From assembly GCA_000961655.1 (NCBI GenBank), contig LADR01000008.1:310001-374000 (forward strand): DNA of 64,000 bases. The letters run 5' to 3'. Below the pieces are notes generated by a model. That model worked only from the letters and a program-made list of their open reading frames with translations, searched no databases and was not told where the DNA came from. This document shows positions 14,375 through 21,039 of the stretch, piece after piece. The DNA comes from Desulfatitalea sp. BRH_c12. GTDB taxonomy: Bacteria; Desulfobacterota; Desulfobacteria; Desulfobacterales; Desulfosarcinaceae. A program made the translations under genes and the position numbers. Numbering within the stretch: position 1 is the stretch's first letter; each line of letters starts with the position of its first letter.

Positions 14375-15337
14375 TTACTCCTCTTCCTTTTTGAGGGGGC
14401 TGTCAGCGATCTCGTTGGCGATATCGATGGTCACCGTTTCCCGCCGGCTATCGGTCTCGCCGATAAAATACACCGCCACATATTCGCCCACCGACCAGAT
14501 CTTCTCCGATTCGAGTTCTTCCTTGAAGAACGGCATGGCCGTGCCGGTGATGCCGTTCATGATCTGATAGTAAAGTATCCCGCCGCTGATGCCTCTGCCT
14601 TTTAAAAGGGTAAAATTCAAGGGCGGCGGATCCAGATAGGGCTGCGCCGGTCCCATGCCGTCGCCGATAGGGCCATGACATCCGATGCAAAAGCCCTGGT
14701 AAATCCTCTTGCCGCGGTTGAGACGGTAATCCGTGGTCGGATATGGGTTGGGCAGTTCGCGCCAGGGTGCGGGCACGTGATCGTGCAGCCAGCGGACATT
14801 CTCGTCGGGGCCGGCCCGGAAGGCTTCCAGGGCCTTTTCTTTCCAGAAATTCTGGCGGGCCATGCGGTGGTCGGCCAGTTTGAAGCCCAGACTCTGCTTG
14901 TAGGCGATCAGGGCTCTGATTTGATCCATACCCAGGAACTCCCAATTGGGCATGACCGATTCGGGGCGCACGAACCGCGGATTGATAAAATGGGCCACAT
15001 GCCAATCATCCGGATGCAGGCCGCCCTCCTGGGACAGATCGGGGCCCCAGCGTTCGGTGCCCACCAGATGCGGCACATCCAGCACGTAGTCGCCGGACTG
15101 CGAGATCCGCTCAGAACCGGACCCCCAATCGAACGGCCGCACGAATTGGGTGTGGCAGAAAGTGCACCCGTTATTTTGGTAAATCCGGCGCCCCTCTTCT
15201 TCGAGCGGTGTGCGGGCGCGCACCACCGCGGACGGCGCCTCGCTGATCGTGTGCCAGGGCAGGAGCATCGAGATGAACAGAACGGCCGAGAAAATCAACA
15301 GGCATCCGGTTACGATGACCATGGGGACCATCTTCAC
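14375..15337 (-). CDS. ccoO: CcoO-like cytochrome c with a second CcoP-like haem domain
   Basis: 320 residues. The start is a GTG that overlaps the CcoN stop (GTGA), with AAGGAGG upstream. One N-terminal anchor helix is followed by haem site CTFCHT in the context GCTFCHTQFVRPF, and by LVGTERWGPDLSQEGG, both hallmarks of CcoO. A second cytochrome c domain near residues 205-300 carries CIGCHG and a likely methionine ligand in GTAMPFF. Classical CcoO has a single haem, so this protein looks like CcoO joined to a CcoP-type domain. No separate dihaem ccoP is seen. It should relay electrons from ACIII to CcoN. Confidence 0.85.
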   Translation of the reverse strand: MKMVPMVIVTGCLLIFSAVLFISMLLPWHTISEAPSAVVRARTPLEEEGRRIYQNNGCTFCHTQFVRPFDWGSGSERISQSGDYVLDVPHLVGTERWGPDLSQEGGLHPDDWHVAHFINPRFVRPESVMPNWEFLGMDQIRALIAYKQSLGFKLADHRMARQNFWKEKALEAFRAGPDENVRWLHDHVPAPWRELPNPYPTTDYRLNRGKRIYQGFCIGCHGPIGDGMGPAQPYLDPPPLNFTLLKGRGISGGILYYQIMNGITGTAMPFFKEELESEKIWSVGEYVAVYFIGETDSRRETVTIDIANEIADSPLKKEEE

Positions 15338-16704
15338 GGCAGACCCTCCTTGATTTTTCCCGGCCAGTACAAGGTGCGCAAAAGGTTGTACAGCCCGATA
15401 TACGCCGCACCGATGATGAACAACCCGGAAAACAGGCGCAGCACCATGTAAATGTGCATCATGGGCAGCGTGCGGTAGATCGCTTCACCGTTGAGCCAGC
15501 TGTTGCCCTGGATCAGGCCGGCCGTCGAGAGAACCAGGTGGAAAGCCGTCAGGCCGAAGATCAACAGCCAGTATTGTATGTCGGCCAAGCGCTTTTCGTA
15601 CAGCGGACGGCCGATAATGCGCGGTATGATCAGCCAGATGCCTGCCAAGCCGATAAATCCAGCGAAACCCAGAACTCCCAGGTGCGAGTGCGCGATCACC
15701 CAGTTGTTTAAATGCGTCACGCGCTGCACGGACGGCAAGGCTTGCAGCGGGCCGGCGATGCAGACCAGGGCATACCAGACCAGACCGGCGAATACGAATT
15801 TGCCGGCAATATTGGCATGCAAGACGCCCAGCCGCCCGCGCATGGTCAGCCACAGATTGACCAGCACCGTGGCCACCGGCAGCAACATGCTCAGGCTGCC
15901 CGTGATGGCGACCACCTTCAGCCAGGTCGGAATAGGGGTTTGAATGATATGGTGAGCGCCGATATGCGAATAGAGCACCAGAATCGTCCAGAACCCGATC
16001 AGAGACAAACTGTGGCTGTACAGCGGCGCGCGACTGACGATCGGCACGATATAGTAGGCCACGGCCACCGCCAGGGGGGTCATAAACAGCCCGATGATGC
16101 CGTGGCCGTAAAACCAGGCCAGATTGGCGTCGGCCAAACCGGCCAGAGAGCCGGTGCGCGGGTTCCAGACGGCATTGCCGAAGAAGTAGAAGCACCAGGT
16201 GAAGACCAGTGCGGCAAAAAGATACCATACGCTGACGTAGAGAATTTTCTCTTGCCGCCGCAGGGTGGTCATCAGGTAGTTGACGAAGATCAGAGCGAAC
16301 GCCGTCAAAATTCCGATGTCCACCGGCCAGATCCATTCGGCGTATTCGCGCGATTGGGAATACCCCAATCCCAGCAGCACGTTGCCGGAAAGAATGGACA
16401 GATTCCATACCCACAATGCGAGCTTGCCCAGCCGCTCGCTGTACAGGACTGTGCGGGTCATGACCGGGATCAGATAAAACCCGGCCCCCATCAGACTGGT
16501 GCCGACAAATCCGAAGATCACCGTATTGGTGTGCATGGGCCGCAATCGGCCAAAGACCAGAAAGGGAATATTGTCGATCAGTTCGGGTGCGGCCAAATGG
16601 GTGGCATCGATGCCGCCCAGCGTGGTCCCCACCACGAACCATATGGCCGAGCTCAGCAAAAAGGCCTTGGCTGTCCCATTGGGTTCGACTTTCAGCAACT
16701 GCAT
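15334..16704 (-). CDS. ccoN: cbb3-type oxygen reductase catalytic subunit I
   Basis: 456 residues and about 12 helices; AAAGGAG lies five bases before the ATG. The haem-copper centre is visible: H201 in WFYGHGI, Y245 in LVLYSHIG, and H251/H252 in GAHHII. The 44-residue gap from H201 to the tyrosine matches the cross-linked His-Tyr pair of C-family oxidases. This argues for oxygen reduction and against a nitric oxide reductase, which lacks that tyrosine. Further haem-ligand candidates are H58 (RPMHTN) and the His residues in NNWVIAHSHLG. It is flanked by ACIII genes, so quinol to ACIII to oxidase is the likely route. Confidence 0.92.
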   Translation of the reverse strand: MQLLKVEPNGTAKAFLLSSAIWFVVGTTLGGIDATHLAAPELIDNIPFLVFGRLRPMHTNTVIFGFVGTSLMGAGFYLIPVMTRTVLYSERLGKLALWVWNLSILSGNVLLGLGYSQSREYAEWIWPVDIGILTAFALIFVNYLMTTLRRQEKILYVSVWYLFAALVFTWCFYFFGNAVWNPRTGSLAGLADANLAWFYGHGIIGLFMTPLAVAVAYYIVPIVSRAPLYSHSLSLIGFWTILVLYSHIGAHHIIQTPIPTWLKVVAITGSLSMLLPVATVLVNLWLTMRGRLGVLHANIAGKFVFAGLVWYALVCIAGPLQALPSVQRVTHLNNWVIAHSHLGVLGFAGFIGLAGIWLIIPRIIGRPLYEKRLADIQYWLLIFGLTAFHLVLSTAGLIQGNSWLNGEAIYRTLPMMHIYMVLRLFSGLFIIGAAYIGLYNLLRTLYWPGKIKEGLP

Positions 16705-16747
16705 GCACTCTCCTTTGAAAAAAAGATTCGGGTAATCTTTTTTTCAG

Positions 16748-17296
16748 CTAATGATGACACGCCAACCAGCAGTCGGTTTGCGCTCCCAGCTGTTGATGAC
16801 AATCGATGCAGAATCCCATTTTGAACTGTCTGCGGACCAGGCGATCCTGTGCTTCCACCAGCCCGTGGCACTCGCTGCAAGCCAGCTCGGCCCAGCGCAA
16901 ATGCGGCTGATGATTGAACTGGACATAATCAGGCACGTAAAAAACGCGCTTCCACAGGATTGGCATGCCGGTCGTCAGGGTTTGTTTTTCTTTCATGATT
17001 TCCGGGTGGGTCGGAATGACGTAGTCGTGACAGAAGAAACATTTGCTCATTTCAGGCAGGCCGGAACGAGGGCCGTGATCCGGAAAAGGGTGGCAGAAAC
17101 GGCAGGCGATCTGTTTGGTGCCTGCATGCACCCGGTGGCTGAACGGAATGGGCTGCTCCGGGCCGATATCCTGGTGCGGAAAGCCATAGTAGTAAAAAAG
17201 CATGAGCAGTCCTGCCACACCGATGCCTATGTAAGCCCACTTTCCGCGCCGCGGGTGGTAAGAAGGGACCGGCTTTTTCGAATCACTGTTTTTCAT
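16748..17296 (-). CDS. actA: Multihaem cytochrome c, ActA-like subunit
   Basis: 182 residues with one N-terminal anchor helix (YIGIGVAGLLMLFYYYGFP). Four canonical haem c sites are present (CRFCH, CFFCH, CSECH, CIDCH), and a fifth at the extreme C-terminus is CWLACHH, a CX3CH spacing. PIPFSHRVHAGTKQIACRFC is typical of the pentahaem ActA subunit of alternative complex III, which accepts electrons from quinol oxidation. It lies between the ActF-like gene and ccoN, not at the head of the operon where actA is usually found. The odd fifth motif may still bind haem, but this is unproven. Confidence 0.82.
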   Translation of the reverse strand: MKNSDSKKPVPSYHPRRGKWAYIGIGVAGLLMLFYYYGFPHQDIGPEQPIPFSHRVHAGTKQIACRFCHPFPDHGPRSGLPEMSKCFFCHDYVIPTHPEIMKEKQTLTTGMPILWKRVFYVPDYVQFNHQPHLRWAELACSECHGLVEAQDRLVRRQFKMGFCIDCHQQLGAQTDCWLACHH

Positions 17297-17473
17297 GCGT
17301 TCATCTTTGCGGCATTCATAATATTGTTTTCGGGTGAGGGCATACCCTTTTCAAAACGTGCACATGGGGAGGTGAGCATATCAAACCGACAGGATGCCTC
17401 CCTTTACACTTTACACTTCGCCTTCATCAGTTGAGCGAAGTGCATACCAGAAAGGTTTTTATCTGCCCATCGA

Positions 17474-18697
17474 TCAATGCACCCGCTTCAATCCTTGCCA
17501 GAACAACGGATCGGATACGGGCAGCAGCGGAAAACGCGTCAGGAAAAAGACGATGCACAAACCGATCAATCCGAAAAAACCAACCGTGATTAATAGCTCC
17601 AATAATCCCAGGGGTATTTGGGGTCCCTTCCATATCGAAGGGGCGATCAACAAAAACCGTTCCAGCCACATGCCAATCAGGATCAGTAAGCAGAGCGCGA
17701 CCATGAATCCGTGCTTCAATTTGATGCGGCGGCTGAGCAGGACCACAAAGGGCAGGGCAAAGCATACGATCAGAACCGTCCAGGCCAGCGGTTTCCAGGG
17801 CAACGCGCGTACGCGTTGAAGTACAAAGTGGCTCTCTTCGGGCAGATTTCCGAACCACATAATAAAAAACTGGGCGTAGAAAAAGTCGGCCGTGATCAGA
17901 CAAAACCCCAACAGCAGCTTGCCCAGGTTATGCAGATGCAGAGGCTTGATGTAAGGCGATAGTCCCAGTCGGCGTTTTGCAAAAAAGCACAAGATGATCA
18001 GGGCAGCGATGCCGGTGAAAAAACTGCCTGCAAAGTAGTACGCACCGAAAAGGGTGCTGTACCAGTGCGGGTCCAGGGACATGATCAGATCAAAGGCCAC
18101 AACCGTCAGCAGGACACCGAAGAAGATGGCGTAAATATTTGCCCATACCGTTTGGGTCGCACCACGGTACGCCTCTGTAGGCGGCGCGGGCGCGTCTTCT
18201 TTTCTGCCAAGCAGTTGCTGATCGCCGCGTATGCCCAGATAAACCATAACCGATGCCGCCACCGCAAGCAGCAGCAATGCCGCACCTTCGCGGATAAAAA
18301 AGAACGGCACATTCAGCCAGGCGCGTTTTTCGGGCAGGTCCTCGTGGATCCACGGAAACAGATGCTCCTTGCCGATGAAAAGCAGCCAGAAAAGTAGAAA
18401 CGCCAGGGGCAGGAATAACACCGGAGATTCGGCCAGGCGCTTGAGTGACCGGCCCCAGTTGGCCTTGGTGATGATCAGTACGGCTGAGAACAGGACGGCT
18501 CCACAACTCAAGCCGGTCCAGAACACCAGGTTGACCAGGAAAGCCTGCCAGGCGCGCTGGTTCATGGCACCGGCGGTGCCATAAAGAAAAGCGGCGGCCC
18601 CAGCCACAACACAGACTGCCAACACCAGAACGATCACCCATTCGGGTGGCCGGCCATGGGCGTCCTGAAACACGACGGTAGGGTCAACTTCGGACAT
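17474..18697 (-). CDS. actF: NrfD-like membrane subunit ActF of alternative complex III
   Basis: 407 residues from ATG 18697, seven bases after AGAGGAG; the frame is open further upstream, but that stretch overlaps actD. About ten hydrophobic helices are present, beginning PEWVIVLVLAVCVVAGAAAF. The AWQAFLVNLVFWTGLSCGAV segment and the large helical core match NrfD/PsrC-type quinol-binding subunits. The gene overlaps the end of actD by 14 bp. With ActC it would form the membrane core of the quinol:cytochrome c oxidoreductase. ActC and ActF are paralogous; this one is assigned ActF from its position after actD. Confidence 0.85.
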   Translation of the reverse strand: MSEVDPTVVFQDAHGRPPEWVIVLVLAVCVVAGAAAFLYGTAGAMNQRAWQAFLVNLVFWTGLSCGAVLFSAVLIITKANWGRSLKRLAESPVLFLPLAFLLFWLLFIGKEHLFPWIHEDLPEKRAWLNVPFFFIREGAALLLLAVAASVMVYLGIRGDQQLLGRKEDAPAPPTEAYRGATQTVWANIYAIFFGVLLTVVAFDLIMSLDPHWYSTLFGAYYFAGSFFTGIAALIILCFFAKRRLGLSPYIKPLHLHNLGKLLLGFCLITADFFYAQFFIMWFGNLPEESHFVLQRVRALPWKPLAWTVLIVCFALPFVVLLSRRIKLKHGFMVALCLLILIGMWLERFLLIAPSIWKGPQIPLGLLELLITVGFFGLIGLCIVFFLTRFPLLPVSDPLFWQGLKRVH

Positions 18698-19190
18698 CGC
18701 GAATCTCCTCTGCACCGCTGTCGCGTAATATTTGACGGATGGCGTCGCTGCGCGCCGGCGGGCAGGCCAGTAAGATCCCGTAGCGATCCACCGTGAAGCG
18801 TGCGTCATAATGTGCGGGGATCCGCAAGCGGGGCAGGCGCGTGAGAATCAGCAGTCCGGCTACTCCGGAAAGAATCGCGAATAGAATGCAGAACTCGAAG
18901 GCCACAATGACATTGGATACACTGGGAATCGGAGGCTTGCCCCAGACGATGAAGTTCCATTGCGCCGCGGTATAAACCGCCAGGGCCAAACCGAAAAGAA
19001 TGCCGAAAATGCCGCCAAAAAGAACAAAGCGGCGCACCGGGCTGGGTTTCACTTCCAGTGCCTCTTCCACCTCTTCATTGAGCGCGGGAGAGTAAACCGT
19101 TTCAACGTCGATTTTTTCTGTTTTCATTCTGTCGATCGCCTTGAGAACATCATCGACATAAGCGTAGATGGCCAGTAGTCTGTCCGTCAT
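18684..19190 (-). CDS. actD: DUF3341 subunit ActD of alternative complex III
   Basis: 168 residues. The N-terminal domain (LLAIYAYVDDVLKAIDRMKT) precedes two hydrophobic helices (FVLFGGIFGILFGLALAVYT and VIVAFEFCILFAILSGVAGL). A small C-terminal domain begins FTVDRYGILLACPP. This arrangement, with a P-P-I-P loop between the helices (GKPPIPSVSNVIVAFE), is characteristic of ActD, a two-helix subunit of unknown catalytic role in ACIII. It lies between actC and actF, the canonical order. Confidence 0.88.
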   Translation of the reverse strand: MTDRLLAIYAYVDDVLKAIDRMKTEKIDVETVYSPALNEEVEEALEVKPSPVRRFVLFGGIFGILFGLALAVYTAAQWNFIVWGKPPIPSVSNVIVAFEFCILFAILSGVAGLLILTRLPRLRIPAHYDARFTVDRYGILLACPPARSDAIRQILRDSGAEEIRDVRS

Positions 19191-19339
19191 AGAACCTCGC
19201 CCCCGTTAGCCTGTCAGCCCGTTGGCCCATTGACTCGCGTTTGCCCCGTTATCTGGAAGGGCGAACCTTGTGTGCGCCCGCGCGTGCCACGCAAGCGCGT
19301 TTGTCCGTAGGATGCCGGCGTTGCTCACGGACTGAGGGG

Positions 19340-20659
19340 TCAACGCCCCCCACGGTGCGGTGCTGGCAAATCTTCTTTCAATTCGGTCATGGAAACGGTG
19401 GGCAGCAATTTCGTGAACAGCAGGAAAAGAAAAAAGAACATGCTGAAAGAGCCGAGCATGATGCCGATTTCCACGATCGACGGTCCCAGGTACAGACCCC
19501 ATGAATAGGGGTCATATTCATGCGCCGGGGAACTTAAAATGATGATATAGCGCTCAAACCACATACCTAAATTGATCAATACGGATATGATGATCAGAGA
19601 GACCAAGTTGGTGCGCAGCTTTTTGATGTAGAAGAAAAGGGGTGCGACCGCGTTGCAGATGAACATCAGCCAGTAGCCAAAAGCATAGGGTCCCACGGCA
19701 CGCCAGTGAAAAATTTCTCTTTCCGCCTCATTGGCGCTGTACCAGGCAATGAACATTTCGGTCAGATACGAGTAGAGCATGATCAGGCCGGTAAAAACGA
19801 TGGTTTTGGCCACATTTTCAAAAATTTCCATCGTCAAAATGTTTTCGAAACGGTAGAGAATGCGCAGGGGGATTAATAGAATCAGCACCATGGCCAGACC
19901 GGAGTGAATGGCGCCGGCCACGAAGTAGGGCGCGAAGATGGTGCTGTGCCATCCGGGCACGATGCCCAGTGCAAAGTCCCAGGATACGACGCTGTGCACC
20001 GAGATGACCAGAGGCGTCGCCAAAGCTGCGAAAAGAAGGTAGACCCAACCGTAATGGCCCCACTGACGGGAGTTTCCGGTCCATCCCAACGACAGGAAAC
20101 CGTAAATTTTTTTGCGCAGACCCTGGAATTTTTCGCGCAGGATGGCCAGATCGGGAATCAGGCCCGTGTACCAGAAAATCGAACTGACCGTCAGATAGGT
20201 GGAGATGGCGATCACGTCAAACACCAGCGGCGACTGAAAATTGGGCCACAGGTTGCGCTGGTTGGGGTAGGGCAAAATCCAGTAGACGATCCACACCCGT
20301 CCCAGGTGGATCAACGGGAATAGACCGGCCACGGAAACGGCGAACACCGTCATGGCCTCCGCACTGCGCGCCAAGGGTGTGCGCCAGGGGGCTTTGAAAA
20401 GATAGAGAATGGCCGAGATCAAGGTGCCTGAATGCGCGATTCCGACCCAGAATACGAAGTTGATCAGGTAGGTGCCCCACATTACCGGATGGTTGTCGCC
20501 AGTGGCGCCGATGCCGGTGGCGATCTGCCATCCCCACGCAAACACACCCACGAGAATGCCCATAAAGGCCATGGCCAGCATCACATAATAGGCCTTATTG
20601 GGCCGTGAAAACCCGGCCAGAACCGTATCGTTGACCTCATGATAACGCATTTCTTTCAT
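19340..20659 (-). CDS. actC: NrfD-like membrane subunit ActC of alternative complex III
   Basis: 439 residues and about ten helices. Signatures include GTYLINFVFWVGIAHSGTLI near the N-terminus and FIAWYSANEAEREIFHWRAV near 300, both typical of ActC. The latter region helps form the quinol site in this family. It follows actB on the same strand across a 380-bp gap that holds a palindromic repeat. Such a large gap inside a respiratory operon may mean partial termination or a second promoter. Confidence 0.9.
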   Translation of the reverse strand: MKEMRYHEVNDTVLAGFSRPNKAYYVMLAMAFMGILVGVFAWGWQIATGIGATGDNHPVMWGTYLINFVFWVGIAHSGTLISAILYLFKAPWRTPLARSAEAMTVFAVSVAGLFPLIHLGRVWIVYWILPYPNQRNLWPNFQSPLVFDVIAISTYLTVSSIFWYTGLIPDLAILREKFQGLRKKIYGFLSLGWTGNSRQWGHYGWVYLLFAALATPLVISVHSVVSWDFALGIVPGWHSTIFAPYFVAGAIHSGLAMVLILLIPLRILYRFENILTMEIFENVAKTIVFTGLIMLYSYLTEMFIAWYSANEAEREIFHWRAVGPYAFGYWLMFICNAVAPLFFYIKKLRTNLVSLIIISVLINLGMWFERYIIILSSPAHEYDPYSWGLYLGPSIVEIGIMLGSFSMFFFLFLLFTKLLPTVSMTELKEDLPAPHRGGR

Positions 20660-20723
20660 CGTACTTTCCGGGTCAGGGTTTGTCTTTATACAAACTTATT
20701 CAACTTTCGGTTTCCAAACGCCG

Positions 20724-20903
20724 GTGATCCGGGCGGGTGGTCCGCGCCACACGCCATTCGTTCAAGTGAGGCTAAAGGTGTACTCCGGGTCGGGCCGCAA
20801 ACTCGCTGGCGCTCAAACAGTGCGGCCCAAACAACCCTACGCACACCTTAAGCCTCACTAAATCTCATGGCTGACTGTGGCGCGGACCACCCGCCCGGCT
20901 CAC
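20724..20903. repeat. Nested palindromic element between actB and actC
   Basis: Three nested inverted repeats are visible. The outer arms are 28 bp (20724-20751 and 20876-20903, one mismatch; GGCGGGTGGTCCGCGCCACA against its complement). The middle arms are 17 bp (20765-20781 and 20843-20859; AGTGAGGCTAAAGGTGT). The inner arms are 8 bp (GGGCCGCA at 20792, TGCGGCCC at 20821). The inner loop reads AACTCGCTGGCGCTCAAACA. It has no coding capacity. The rest of the 380-bp gap (20660-21039) shows nothing else I can name. Confidence 0.88.
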
Positions 20904-21039
20904 CTCACTTCGTGCCAATCCTGAAAGTTGAGAAACTTACTTAAGAGATAGCATTTCCTTCTGTTTGATTTGTCATGGCTTTCTCCGTTGTTGCATCAAT
21001 AGACGTGCTGTCTCGCGGTTGTTCTAACAAGTCAACGGG

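Noticed and set aside
15334-16704. Possible nitric oxide reductase (NorB-like) instead of an oxidase
   Set aside because: The tyrosine 44 residues after the copper-site histidine, as in C-family oxidases, is present, and a CcoO-like gene is adjacent.
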